A stretch of 64,000 bases of DNA from Allium sativum (lineage: Eukaryota; Streptophyta; Magnoliopsida; Asparagales; Amaryllidaceae): assembly GCA_030737875.1 (NCBI GenBank), contig CM060922.1:757527603-757591602 (forward strand), given 5' to 3'. Positions 32,800-46,016 of this stretch are shown here, in pieces. A program made the position numbers and the translations under genes. The notes below the pieces were generated by a model. The model saw only the letters and a program-made list of their open reading frames with translations. It was not told where the DNA came from and did no database searches. Within the stretch, counting starts at the first letter, position 1; every line of letters begins with the position of its first letter.

Positions 32800-35700
32800 T
32801 GTAACAACCCGAATTTTAATAACATGATGAAACTAGAAATCAGGGTATAATTAAATTTAAAAATAAGAATCAAGGGAAACAGGTTGTTCCATTGCGTTCA
32901 TCTCGAAATTCTGCATGGAAACGAGTCCGAGTTTTCGAAAAACGGATTTCGTATGAGGGAGATATGACCCTCCAAAGTTTCAGGAATTTTCAGAAACCAA
33001 AACAGCTCGAAATTCGAATTCAAACCCAGAAGCGGGCTGGGAGGGAAATTTCCCGCCTAGGACCCAGGTCGACTGGGTAGTCAACCTCCCCCTGACCAGG
33101 TCGACTGGGTAGTCGACCTGGGGGTCGACCTGCCCCGAATTTCCAGATCCCAGGCTGAGTTCATTTCTGCGTATCTAGACCGATTTCTGGACCAAATTCG
33201 TGACTCTAAACCTATATAAACAGCCCCTAGCCTCATTCTCTCTACACCATTTCATTCTGTCCTTATGCTACCTCTGTGAAAATCAAAATGATAATATTTA
33301 AGTTAAAAGAGACTACTTCTTCTTCGTCAAGACAACATCTAGGAATTGCAAATTGGGGGTTTTCTACTAGAACAAGACTAAACAAATAGAGATTCAACAA
33401 CTGCAATAACTGTTTCCAGAATCAAATCTCTGCACTCTAATTCTCGATCCACGCTCTGTAAGTTCTAGTTACTTTGAGATTGAAACTTGTTAAATTTAAT
33501 ATGGACATGGAATAAAATGAAATTGGACCTAAGCTTGATTATCTATTTGGATCTGTTCTTGTCTCTTCTTGAATCTATGATTTTGGGTTATTTCTTATCG
33601 ATGGAATCATGCCCATTCATGATGTTGGACCTAGTTTATTATTCAAATGCTAGATTGTAAAATGAATTCTTGGATCTTGACTTGATGATAAGACTTGTTA
33701 ATTCAGTTTTCACCCTATCCTCTCTTGAATCTTGAATTTGGGAATATTGCTATGAAATCAGTTTGGACTTATTCATGTTATCAATTGGAATTGGACCCAT
33801 GTATGATAATTGATTTATACCTATTCTTGGACCTTGAATTTTGGAATACTTCTATGAAAATTAACTTGGGCCTATTCATGTTGTAAATCAAATATTATCA
33901 CGCCTATGGCATTGAAACTATTGTTAACGGCCAAAGACTATGCCTATGCCTATAACTGAGAACATAAGACTATTGCCTATGACTATGACAAGGACAATTG
34001 TGGCTAATCACCTATGACTCGTGACTATGAATTACTGCCTATGATTATGAACAGAAGACTATTTTCTATGACCTTGAAACTATTATAGTTAATTGCCAAT
34101 GACTATTTAAGGTAGCTGTCTAGAACTATTTTGGATAATTCATGACTATTGTGATTAATCGCTTATGATTCACTACGACTATGACTATTGTGGCCAATTG
34201 ACTATTACAGTTGATTGTTCATAACACTATAGTTGAAAACCATGTTGTACACCAAGACCATTGATCCATTATCCTTGTATTTGGCTTGCTTTTGCATGCC
34301 TATTCTTTTATGTCAATTTTTATCATGACTATCACCTTATTATGCCAGATTTGAAAGCCTGTTATTCTCTATATGCCAGTGATGTTGTAACCAATTATCC
34401 CAAGCTATATCATGCCAGATTTATCACCTTATGCTCGTTCTTTTGCCTATCATAGTTAGGATATTATTCCCTTTTATTTTGGACCTGGATCTACTTGTAA
34501 TTTAGATCGATTTACGTTTACATGCGATGGGGATACGAATTGGGTAGGTTAGGCAAACATGAATTGGTTATGAATATGAATCATGAACTTGATAATAGGC
34601 ATAAGTGGAAACCTGAAAACTTGATATGAGAACTTGACATGAAACTCGCTTAGAAACTTGACCCGAACTTGACATGAAAATTGAACATGGACATGACACT
34701 TAGAATGAACTTGAAAATGGCCAACTCGAGGTTGGGTTGAGTTTGCAGTGTAATTCTGCCCGGAACCGCCCGGCAAATCTAGTTACTGTAAACAATAGGA
34801 TCCAATGTGGGTAGTTGGTCATATCGCACTTGAAAACCCGAGGTCAGACTGGGTTGTGGTTTAATTCTGCCCGGAACAGCCTGGCATATCTAGTGACCAC
34901 AACAACAGGTCTGATGTGAGTGGTTGGGTGCAATAATGAATTAATGTCACATGATAGGGTTAAGTCATGAACCGCTTGAATATACTTAACCAATTTGACA
35001 CGATGATTTGATAGGGTTAAGTCATGAACCGCTTGAATATACTTAACCAATTTGACACGATGATTTGATAGGGTTAAGTCATGAACCGCTTGAATATACT
35101 TAACCAATTTGACACGATGATTTGATAGGGTTAAGTCATGAACCGCTTGAATATACTTAACCAATTTGACACGATGATTTGATAGGGTTAAGTCATGAAC
35201 CGCTTGAATATACTTAACCAATTTCACACGATGATTTGATAGGGTAAGTCATGAACCGCTTGAATATAATTAACCAATTTGACACGATGATTTGATAGGG
35301 TTAAGTCATGAACCGCTTGAATATACTTAACCAATTTGACACGATGATTTGATAGGGTTAAGTCATGAACCGCTTGAATATACTTAACCAATTTGACACG
35401 ATGATTTGATAGGGTTAAGTCATGAACCGCTTGAATATACTTAACCAACTTGACACAATGATTTGATAGGGTTAAGTAATGAACCGCTTGAATCTACTTA
35501 ACCAACTTGACACGATGATTTGATATGGTTAAGTCATGAACCGCTTGAATATACTTAACCAATTTGACACGATGATTTGATAGGATTAAGTCATGAACCG
35601 CTTGAATATACTTAACCAATTTGACACGATGATTTGATAGGGTTAAGTCATGAACCGCTTGAATATACTTAACCAACTTGACACATGATTCGTAGGGCTA

Positions 35701-37172
35701 AGTCATGAACTTGAACGACAACACTTAGCCATTTTGACATGACACGTAGGCGGGTTAAGTTACGAACTTGAATGACAACACTTAACCAACTTGACATGCT
35801 AGACTGATGGGGTTAAGTCTCGAATTTAAATGACAACACTTAACCTACTGGACGGAAACCCTAGTTACGCGGTCCTTTTCAGCAGTAACCCACTAGATGT
35901 ATCACGGTACCCTGGAACTAGGCAGGGTGGGGCACGATTACTGGGCTGATTGTAAGCGACCAGAACGATGGCTGAGTTGGTGCGCCATTGTAGGTTTAGG
36001 CGGACTATGGTCGTGCACGTAGTCCGGAGTTGAAAAAGCAGGCATTGGGCACCGATAGGTTTACACTGTGCGTGCTTGATTCATGTCGGTGGTTGGCACC
36101 GTAGGGCTTGATACACCCTATGGTGGACCTAGCACATGTGACTACATTTCATGATTGGGTCGTATGACACAAACGGATGAACGAGCTAGGACTTCTAGGG
36201 AACCGATCGATTAATAGAACGTTACGTGGAAAAAGGGTGTTTTTCATTAGGTAGCATAATCCCTAGTGGTCCTAGGTGGCATAAACCCTAATCGAATCTA
36301 GAAAACATTCAATAGGTAGCATAATCCCTAGTGGTCCTAGGTGGCATAAATCCTAGTTGAACACGCGATAGTTCATGATAAGGAAACCTAGCCAGAACAA
36401 GGGTGGCAGTCCAAACGATTTCAAGAATGGTGGCACTACGTTGAAGCAGTATAGAAATACGTGATGAAACCCGTACGATATACGGCAAGGGACTATACAT
36501 ATACATGGAAAGGATGATACGGGTTGGGGTACTAGTACAGTTGGTGCAGAGAATGTTAAACATGCGATGCTATACGTAGTTTATCTAGTTTGCATAGTTT
36601 ATCTTGTTACCGTAGTTTATCTTGTTACCATAGTTTATCTTGTTATCTTAGTTTAACTTGCCTATCTTGTAATCATCCTTATGTTTACTTTCAGTTTATA
36701 CATGTCATGTTACCTTTACTTGTTTCTATGCTAAAGTCACTAGGACTTACCAGTCTGTATGACTGATCCGTTTTGTTTCGCCTCTTTTTCTTCCGTTTTC
36801 CCCCTAGGTTCTCAGGGAGGAAACACTATGATTTAGTTTGGACTTCTTTCTGCTTCAAGATCATCATATATGGCTTGGACCTTTCTTGGCTATGGCTGCT
36901 TTATTGTTACTTGGGGAATGATTTATGACCATGGTTTTATGCTTCTTTACTATTGCAAGACAGATTTCAATGTAATGGATTTATTGGCATTTTGATGTAA
37001 AAAGGCTTTAGACCTTTCTAGATTTTTTTTTAAAGTAATAAAATTTGGTTCTTCTTCCGCTGTTTTATATGTTCTATCTTGTAATATTTCTGTGTATGTT
37101 TACCTAGATAATGCTCCACCAAAGCTAGTGCATTCTCTTTGTGAGTGACCCTAGCGGAGGTGGGATGTTACA
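32800..37172 (+). repeat. TE5 3' LTR
   Basis: Pairs with 26440-30827; starts TGTAACAACCCG, ends GGATGTTACA, followed by the duplicated TTTAC (37173-37177). TATA box at 33213-33220. The tandem array is at 34952-35688. Confidence 0.96.
34952..35688 (+). repeat. 57-bp tandem array, 13 units, TE5 3' LTR
   Basis: Same unit and same copy number as in the 5' LTR. A one-base deletion and scattered substitutions break the antisense frame into three parts here. The diverged tail follows, with GGCTAAG (35696-35702) and CTTAGCC (35724-35730) kept. Confidence 0.92.
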
Positions 37173-37177
37173 TTTAC

Positions 37178-38510
37178 AGTAGTTTTGGATCATATATATA
37201 CTTACGAAGATAAGAAACAAGAAAAACATTATGGACACTTTCCAATCTATCCGGTAGCTCTATGCGATATGTGAGCTTTCTGATCCTTTCTATAATAGGA
37301 AAGAGTCTAACAAATCTAGGTGTCAGTTTCCCCGGTTTCCCCGGTTTCCCAAATCTTAGCACACGCTTCATCAGTGATACCTTAATGAATAGATGATCTC
37401 TAATAGAGAACTCAAGGTCTGCATGCCTCTTATTCATGTAACTCTTCTGCCTTGATCAAAATTCCTTCACTTGTCTTCTGATCAAGTCAATCTTCTCTGC
37501 ACCTTATTTTATCAATTTTAGATCTAGGACCAATTTGTGTTCGGTCAATAACTAACAAGCTGGCAATTTACATGGCCTTCCATATAATGCCTCAAAGTTG
37601 TCATTCCTATACTAGCATGATATATATTATTATATAAGGATACAACTAGACGCAATTGGCCCTCTCATAAGCCACCAAAATTTAGAATACAAGCTCTTAG
37701 CAAATCCTTAAGTACCTTATTGACTCTCTCTGTTTTCTCATCCATCTATGGGTGATTAGCGGAACTCATCTTGAGCTTGCTTTCCATAAACTTATGTAGA
37801 CTCTTAACAAAACTAGATAATGAATAGTAAATCATTACCACTAATATTCTATTAAGAATCCCATAAATCTCACTAAATTCTTCATTAATAACTATACTAA
37901 CATAATGTCATCCTCGATGACTTAATGGAAAGTGCTCTAGTCAAGTTATCCACTATGACCTAAATACTCTCATCCCCTCTTCTCGACCTTGGCAACCATC
38001 TAACCATAGATATCGAATCCTATTTTAAAACAGGAATATCTAACAGTTCAAGTAATCCACTAGACTTTGGATGCTTGATTTTCACTTGTTAGCGGTTCAT
38101 ATATGTCTCACTCATGAGCCTGCATCCTTTTTCATTCCTTCCTATAAGAAACTTCTTTTCATGTCTTGGTACATATTTGTAAATCTTGGATGCATTGGGA
38201 AGTTAGACCGATGACACTCTCTAACAGCTTCCTTCTTAATGTTTTTGACATCTAAGATGCAAAATCTTCCCTTTTTACTTAACTATTTTTTATGGTCAAG
38301 ACTAAAATCTTCCAAATCAATAATATCTACTCCATCTTGGAGTTTTCTGATCCTTTTAGACAATATAAGATCTTTTTTTGACTTAAATGCAAACCTTTCG
38401 ATTAAAACTGGTCGGACTTCTAAACATGAAACCATAGTTGAGTCTTGACTCGAATTCGTTGTCGATTTTATCTGCACATCACAAGTAAATAATGCTCTAA
38501 GCCTTTCCAT
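37178..38510 (-). pseudogene. pol: TE4 integrase remnant
   Basis: Reading leftward: a linker with SCLEVRPVLIERF (38283-38510), a decayed zinc-binding region near 38180-38060, core pieces near 37950-37850 and ERVNKVLKDLLRAC...GGL near 37740-37650, and ASIGMTTLRHYMEG near 37610-37570. The C-terminal domain with HADLEFSIRDHLFIKVS and PRFVRLF...VHNVFLVSYLRKYIYDP is still open at 37174-37437. It inserts proviral DNA. Many stops in the core. The frame would continue into the chromodomain at 26260-26439 across TE5. Confidence 0.85.
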
Positions 38511-38559
38511 TTTGCTAGCATAGCTAACATCACATCCTAATGATTCCTACTAAGAACAC

Positions 38560-39885
38560 AAGAAACTTCATTCGTTCTTGAGCATGTACCCAATTCCAAA
38601 ATCTAAGTTGCTAAAAACTCTAGTTATCTCTACTGATTCAAATTCAACTCTTTCGGAGAGAATAAATACCTCAAAGACTTATGATCTGTAAATAGTTTGA
38701 ATCTTTCCCCTATAAGATAGTGTCTACATATTTCTAAAGCAAAGAAAATGACCGCTAACTCCAAATTATGAGTAGGACATCTAACCCCTTATGGTCTAAA
38801 CTATCTAGAAATATATGCAATCACTTTTCCCTTTTGCGTAAGAATGGATCCTAATCCAGCTCTATAAGCATTAATGTAGACTACCGAATACTGGTTACTA
38901 TCTGGTACAAAGATCATTGGTCAGCATACGCTTCAAAATTTAAAATGCTTCCTCATTCTTGCTTGATCAAAAAAATTTATCATCCTTCCTAGTCAACCTA
39001 ATAAACGGTGCTCGTATCTAGAGGAAATCCTTAATGAGTATTAGGTAATAGCCAGAAAATCCAAGAGAACTTGTAATCTCAGTACCATCTTTTGGGCTTT
39101 TCCAACTATTGATAGCCTCAATCTTAGCTAGATCCACAGACAACCCTTCATCCATAACTACATAACCAAAAAAAATTCCTTATCCCAAAAGTGACATTTA
39201 GAAAACCTAGCGCTTAACTGATGTTGCCAAAAAGTCTTAAAAACAAGCCAAAGATGAATCTCTTGGTCCTTCTCATCTTTGGAATACACCATGATGTCAT
39301 CAACAAAAAATAACATGAACCTATCCAAGTGCTCTTAGAAAATCTTGTTCGCCAAATCAACAAAGAATGTAGGCATTTTTATTAAGCCAAATGGCATGAC
39401 CATCCAATATGACCCATAACTTATCTGAAATGCTATCAACAGAATGCTATCTTCTGTTATCCGCAGTTAATGAAATCCAGTGGCCAAATCCAACTGAGAG
39501 AATACTCTGACCTCACTGCAACTGTCTTCTCATTGAGCTTATGAGAATTAATGCACAACCTCAATGATCTATTTGGCTTCTTTACAGACACTGCAACTGC
39601 TCCCTTGCGAACTGCTTGGTCATATAAAACTATTGCCTTTCAAATCCACTAGTTGCACCATCAATTCCATCATCTCTGTATTTATCATCTTATTGGTAGT
39701 CTACTGACTAGACTAGCTCCAGGTACAAGACCTATCCTGAACTCTATACCTCTCTTTGACAGTAATCCTATAAATGGCTCAAAAACATATATGAACTTCT
39801 TAATGACGGGAATTCAACTTATTTCTTATTCTAGTTCTGATGCATCTAACAAAACATAAATCTCCAAAAGCATACTCTCTATTGA
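38560..39885 (-). pseudogene. pol: TE4 reverse transcriptase and RNase H remnant
   Basis: RT pieces run from about 39690 to 39000: FSQLDLATGFH-like, MPFGL, then LFFVDDIMVYSKDEK near 39300-39255 with both catalytic Asp of the F-V-D-D motif still present, and FSKCHFWDKEF. An internal deletion removes part of the RT fingers (between about 39570 and 39500). RNase H follows at about 38890-38620 (NAYRAGLG, PTHNLELAVIFFAL, LFTDHKSLRYLFS). Several stops. TE6 separates this from protease at 50745. Confidence 0.85.
39881..39885. other. TE6 target-site duplication, left copy (ATTGA)
   Basis: Identical to 50730-50734. Confidence 0.92.
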
Positions 39886-41114
39886 TGTAACGTCCCGTAT
39901 TTTTATCGGTTTGTATTTGAATATTTAAATCAGCTTAAATATTGAATTCATAATATAAGTGAATTTATATATTAATTAAAACGTAGTTGAACGTATAAAA
40001 ATATATATTAAATATAATCGAGCTCATAACGACGCTGCAGTTCGTAATTTAACGTTTTGAACTTCAACTGACTGTACAGGATCCGTTATAAGTCAGATTT
40101 CTGCGAAACAAGAAACGTTGGAATCTATTAAACAGTATTTTTCTATGGAAATGAAGAATCGATATTTCGTAGTATATATTGTAAGTTATGTCCAAATTAA
40201 ATATTTAGAAAAACAGCGGTATATTCGTTCGTGGCCATGACGGTTATTTAAATATATTTGAACATCGGATACGAATTTGGATAAGGTTCTTTTGAGCCGT
40301 AGTGATAAATTAATTTTTAGAATTTTACTGTAATTTTTAATTAATTAAATACGCAACTTTTTATTTGGAGTATTTTGCACCCTATATCAGTATTTCGGGG
40401 TTTCACAATATGAGTCAACCTACCGATATTATTATATTTCTGGGATCGTGGCACCTCGTTGGACACGACTGTGTTCTTATTTCTATCCCTAGCAGCTCAA
40501 ACATGGATATAATTTTTACGGAACACGGTACACCTAAAGAAAACTAAAGAAAATAATATACAGAATGCGCCTACCCTAGTTAAAGCTTGTATCACGATGA
40601 TTTGAAGTATAAAAACAATAGCCTAAAATTCAATTTCACATGCCCAGTTTGGGAAAACTTCACCTACCCCTAATCTAAACAGCATGCTCTACCGTGCCTG
40701 CATATGAATTGTCACTGTAGTCATTTACTTCAGCACAAAATGTCCATCCTCAATCCCGAAAATCCATGAAGCCTAGTACCTAACTAAAAGAACGTGCTAA
40801 CCTATCTCTAATTAAATAGAGTAACTGCACCTTTCATTTAATGAAGCATACTTCATTTCCTTAGCTGGCAAGGAATAGTACCACCAACCCTAATACTTCA
40901 TGGAGAAGGCTAATATGTATGAGAGCCTAGCAAACAGAACAAACAGAGACCTAGCTTCTAGCAGACCTATTATCTTTCTTCTCGAAGTGTAAACCTATGC
41001 TAATTACTTATACGCTATAACGTTGAAATATCACCATGCAGTAAACAATACCCTAGCACTTAGAGTACCACCTTAGAACATGTCCTATAGCTTAACCCTT
41101 AAGCTTCTCCCATC

Positions 41115-41122
41115 TATATAAA
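41115..41122 (+). promoter_or_regulatory. TE6 LTR TATA box (5' copy)
   Basis: TATATAAA, conserved at 47246-47253; a GAGAGAGAAA-rich leader follows. Confidence 0.65.
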
Positions 41123-42518
41123 CATACGCATACAGAAGCTCTTGGACCTGAAAACTCGAAAGAGAGAAAAACTGTAAAAGAAGTGGAGAGAGAGATCATC
41201 TCAACTATCCAAAATAGAAACCGTAATAAAAATCGCGAAGTTAAATTTGTTGGGATCCAAGCCGGCTCTTTAACAAAGTATGGTTTTCATAGGGTTTAAC
41301 GAGAGTTTCCAGACGACTGAAATATCACTAGCTTAGTACGGTGGTTTTCTTTTGTATCAGCCATGAGGTAGATGCATGGAATACGAGGAGCTGTGTGCTG
41401 TGTTTGTACCAAGGATGGGATCATAGTGGAAGGAGGAAGTGATAAACGAAAACTGTCAACACAGAAAAGTGTGGAGCTCGAGTTAGTTGGGGTATAAAGT
41501 GAAGGAGTGGAGATAGTTTCTTTTTGCTGGGATGTGAAACAAAACGCGTGGAGTAAGGATGCGAAGGGGTAATTAAAAACTTGTTAATGAACTAGGGTTT
41601 GATTATGTTTTGATTTCTATATATAAAAATGTAGAGAGGGATAGGCGTTGGGTAGTTTTTCAGAAGGGGAAAGCAAAACGTGAATATGGGATGTTTGCGG
41701 TATTTTTAGTGACAGCATGATGATGGACTAATTTATGTACCAGATGGAAGGTGCGGATTATATTGGGTAACAGGAGGCGTTTAGAGAAATAATTAAGAAA
41801 AGGTAGGGAGAATTTGGAGTAGTAAATGGGTCATTAACGTAAACAGTGATGGAAGATGATGACCTGTAGGAGAAGCATGTCGGTGGTTTGGTGTGGGTTT
41901 GTTCGTGATGGGCCTGACGAGTAAAAGCCCAAAAGAAATAATAACAAGAAAAAGCTATAGCATGTATTTCATTTGGAAAACAATATCGCAAGGGTATAAG
42001 CTGGTAGAAGTAGCACTGTGCATGGACGAACCAAGGGAAATTGACGCCATCAGATACGCTGGGACCCTATGAGCGCACACTATGAAATAAAACGATTATG
42101 AAGCGACCTGGAGCTGGTTGCGAAGTATAGCAGAATAAAACGCCTGCTCAGATCTATCGACCGACGCAAATCGTTATTTGACGGTTAACGTGCCAATGTG
42201 AGCAAACTCACTAACTCTGATCATTTTTATAATATTATAATCGTTATTTAATATTGATAAATAATGATTGAATGCTGTGTGATGGTTGCTTGGATGAATT
42301 GCTGATGAATTAGTTAAAATAATTATACCATTGTTTTCATATACTGCTCTATATGATAAAATAGATAATCTGTTATTGATTGTTGTTTGTTGGGGATGGG
42401 GGATTACACTAGCTCTGAAATAACTGATATGTAAATACCATAAATTATATTTAATAGGAATGAAAATGAATGTGGTTTTCGGAAAAGGGGAAAATCTATT
42501 TTGAAATGGTATAAGATA

Positions 42519-42774
42519 ACTTGTTTTAATTACATTAAAACAAGTAGTGTTATAAATGATGTTTAGAAATTAAATGGAATAATTATTATTAAATAATTTA
42601 GAGATATAAGAATGAATTTATAAAGGTGGAATTGGGGAATCGTTTCAGAAAACGACGACATCATAGAACTAGATAACACCATTAGGGATTGGAACTAAAA
42701 TTCAACGATGTTGAATGTATTAAAGTAATTTATTATAACCTGATAGGATAGTAAATAATTGGTTTTAAACCAAT
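42519..42774 (+). repeat. Series of perfect short hairpins in the TE6 LTR
   Basis: ACTTGTTTTAAT pairs with ATTAAAACAAGT around TAC (42519-42545, 12 bp). ATTCAAC pairs with GTTGAAT around GAT (42700-42716). ATTGGTTT pairs with AAACCAAT around one T (42758-42774). TCGTTT and AAACGA pair near 42642-42657. The set is conserved in the 3' LTR (first one at 48651-48677). Confidence 0.8.
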
Positions 42775-42876
42775 AAATTATAATAGGATATGAAGACAAT
42801 ATTTAGTTATAAACTTGATATTGATTCAATAAGAACATGACTTAGAAACAGAGTTTATCAAATGAAATGGGAATAT

Positions 42877-43090
42877 GGCAGCGTATTGCAATAGTTATAA
42901 ATGGGAATATAACAGCGTATTGCATTAGTGATAAAAGGAAATATAGCAGCGTATTGAAATAGTTATAAACGGGAATATAGCAGCGTATTGCATCAGTTAT
43001 AAAAGGAAATATGGCAGCGTATTGAAATAGTTATAAAGGGGGAATATAGCAGCATATTGCATTAGTTATAAAGGGAAATAAAAGAAGAGT
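42877..43090 (+). repeat. 33-bp minisatellite, six units, TE6 5' LTR
   Basis: Units of the form GGAATATAGCAGCGTATTG plus CATTAGTTATAAA or AAATAGTTATAAA, the two types alternating. The same array is at about 48993-49212 in the 3' LTR. Confidence 0.85.
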
Positions 43091-43183
43091 TTATAGAAAT
43101 ATGGGAACTAGAAAGTTAGTATTAAATAAAAGGGCCAGTGTTTGTGTGATGTTTGGTTGTACATTAGAATGGATGTTGTTTTT

Positions 43184-43215
43184 ACTTCGATAGTTAAATA
43201 ACCGGCTATCGAAGT
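43184..43215 (+). repeat. 10-bp-stem hairpin in the TE6 LTR
   Basis: ACTTCGATAG and CTATCGAAGT flank a 12-base loop; perfectly kept in the 3' LTR at 49316-49347. Confidence 0.8.
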
Positions 43216-44603
43216 GTTTTGACCATCGTCGTCAATACGGAGAAACCAGTTGGATATGTTATCTGAAACCACTCTGTATAGGCATAAGCGCTGCGAATTA
43301 GATTATGCTGAAGAAAATTGAAGACGGAGTGAAATGCAAGGGTCGTTCTGTTCCAAAATGGTGTTTTCTGTTTTTCCAGTCCCAGGACAACTTGTATGGA
43401 CGAGTGTCTGACAGAGTATACCTAACAAATCACGAACGGTTGATCTTTTAAAGGTATTACGTCTGGTGGCGGAGGAATTCGTTCCTCTTAGCTTTTTATA
43501 CCCGTGATATTTTTGGAAGACGATTAGTGAATTGACGGGTTTGACGATGTGGCATTCAAAGTGAATGGTGATCAGATGTTCTGAAGATAGACGTAGCCTC
43601 TAGCCTCACAACCAGGAAGTAACAAAAGTTGGGCTAGGCAGCATGGCTAGTTGGTTCATACCCAAGCAGGGTGTGTTGTCACCGATCTAGAGAAAATTTA
43701 TATTTGTTCTTCTTTTTCGATTATGTATCTTCGGATTTCGGTTGGATGGCCAACAACCGTGGGTGGCAATATATTCGCGACACTCAAGCTAAATGAGTGA
43801 GCGGTCATGTGTGGCCGGGTTGCAAGAGGTTCTTGTTGAACCTGCAGTGTATACCCTATAGAGTACACTGATCAGAAGGTGCTTCCATACCTTGTCTGTT
43901 GGAATCCAATTCCCAATAAGTGCCCTGCGGTTTATGATTTTATACTATATATATATGTGTGGAGCGTGAGATGCAAGCGTTCCGCTACTTGGATATTTAT
44001 TTGTTTAGACATTATTATAATATCACTGGATTTTGATATCAAAGATATTTGGGTTATAGTAAGGTAAAAACCGTCCATGTTTATGTATGGGCTGGTCTTA
44101 CTATTATCTTTTTGTTTCAAAAGGATTTTCAAAGTTAAACGATATGGTTGGAATTTACTCACACCAGTCCCATGACTGACCCAGAGTTTATTTTGTTTGT
44201 TTTCCCTAAACTCTTGGGTGCCCAAATTTGTACGGGCAGTCAAGTGTTTCAGGCTTTGCAGATTCAAATTGGAGGAGCTGAAAGCAGAAAGCTTCACCAC
44301 TAGTTATTTAGAGATTATTTCCGCTGCGATATGATGTATTGTACTCTGGTAATGGTATGTATATACAATACAATTTTGTATTTCAAAGTTATGTTATAAT
44401 ACAATTTATTTATTTTGCTGTGAGTTTCGTATTTACTCTGATTCTGTTCAGTTGAATTCTTCTTCTTCTATTCTATTAGTTATACCTTATCTTTCTCACC
44501 TCTAACTTCTTTCTATTAATGATCTGAATTTTCGTGCACTTTGAGATGAATATGTAGGTTATTAGTCAGCTCAAATTGGTATGGATTTTCGGGCCGTTAC
44601 AGT

Positions 44604-44616
44604 TGGTATCAGAGCC
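44604..44616 (+). other. TE6 primer-binding site (initiator Met-tRNA)
   Basis: TGGTATCAGAGCC two bases after the 5' LTR. Confidence 0.95.
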
Positions 44617-46003
44617 AGGTTAAGTGATTACCTTGGCTCTGTGGCGTAACTTAATAGAGATGGAGTTAGTAATACTCTAGATTGAGTTTGAGTGTATATA
44701 TATGAGCGCATATTTGTAAATTAATATAAAAACTGTTTTATATTGTGTTGACTGGTCAGTCAAGTGGTTTATGAATTCTGGTCGAAACAGTAATGCAAAC
44801 TGCGTCGATAGGTGTTTCTAAACTCTTGAACAGAGTAATTCGACACAAAATGTTTTGAAAAGAGGGTAAATAAAATAATCTTACCCAAAATATATTTTGA
44901 TATAAAGAAAGCATATATTGGAATTATCTAATATATATTGAATGTGTCGATTGAAATTATAATCGAATAGGGTTAAAATTGAATTGGTTATAAATAACCA
45001 ATAAGAATTCACATGAGTATAGTATAATATGCAAAATCAGATGAACTAAATCTGAATTTAAAACCAGAGTTGAAATAAAACTCTGGAAACTTTGAAAAGA
45101 GTTGGAAATAATATTTGGATTAAACATATGGGAATTTTAAAATCCTGGGAGATTTGAAATTGTTTTCCAAGTGCTGCGAAAGATATTTTGAAGTGAAATT
45201 CAAAATGAAAGTGTTTTAAAATGAATTTTTGAAGTGATATAGTATTGAACTCACTTCGATCACTGGAAAATAGTTTGGATGATGGATGGCCACATCATCG
45301 GGATTCATTTTCGAGTTTCTAAGTGACGGATTACTGCCAAAAATTTTGTTTGAATTATTTTAAGGAAACAAGTGTCAAGAATTCAAATGTTTTGAATTAC
45401 CATTATTATATGAAAATATATTATTTCAAACTAATTTGAAATAAATCCCAGGAATTTGAATTCTAAAATAAAGATTTAGCTTACGGAGTTATAATGATAA
45501 AAGTGGAACTTAATCTAAGATAAACAAAAAAATTGGACTGAATTTGGAACGATCCAGAATGGAGAGTGTAAAACAGAAATATTGGAGATTCGAGTTATTA
45601 AAATGAATTGATTCTTGGAGAATAAGAATCGAATTTTGAATTTGGAGATGAAGATAACTAATTTGAGAAATAAATCAGTAAATGAAATTGAAACCGGAGT
45701 TGAATTGGAATGTAACTCGGAAGAATGATTGGATTGGAGAAGGCCTAGAGTGGCAAGTTGTTGTAATACCGAATAAGCCATGCAGAGGGGATGGTGGCAA
45801 AATTCTTCAAAAAATCGAGCTGTTAGGAAATTTTCAGAATTTTGAAAATATTCGGTAATAGGAAGAAATTAATATTTTAATTGGAATTAATCAGTTCAGT
45901 TGAAACTGAAATTATGAAGTAAACTAAAGAGATTTTTAACCTGTTTATAACAGAGATTGTAGCGTTTTCCCTATCTTAGCAATTTCGAGGACTAAATTAT
46001 ATT
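44617..46003 (+). other. TE6 interior, no gene seen
   Basis: A-rich sequence with no ORF of note on the plus strand and no zinc knuckle, protease, RT or integrase motif. An 88-codon antisense frame (45515-45781) looks accidental. Confidence 0.7.
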
Positions 46004-46016
46004 AAGGGGGAAGGGA
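46004..46016 (+). other. TE6 polypurine tract
   Basis: AAGGGGGAAGGGA directly before the 3' LTR. Confidence 0.92.

Larger units (their letters stand above)
26440..37172 (+). mobile_element. TE5: complete large-LTR derivative (LARD-like) of a Tekay/Del element
   Basis: LTRs of 4388 and 4373 bp flank only 1972 bp of interior, with a perfect TTTAC duplication outside. The primer-binding site and polypurine tract are intact. The interior keeps broken pieces of protease, RT and integrase with most of pol missing. By eye the LTRs are alike, with about 4 differences in the first 130 bases, so insertion is relatively recent. Large LTRs with little or no coding interior is the definition of LARDs. 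It must have been mobilised by proteins of an autonomous relative. Confidence 0.94.
39886..44601 (+). repeat. TE6 5' LTR
   Basis: Starts TGTAACGTCCCG, ends GGGCCGTTACA. It carries a TATA box at 41115-41122 (TATATAAA), a hairpin series (42519-42774), a 33-bp minisatellite (42877-43090) and a 10-bp-stem hairpin (43184-43215). ORFs inside are short and not recognisable. Confidence 0.96.

Noticed and set aside
43932..44300. Antisense frame conserved in both TE6 LTRs (also 50071-50427)
   Set aside because: Conservation is explained by the two LTRs being copies of one another; the frame is antisense and has no recognisable domain.
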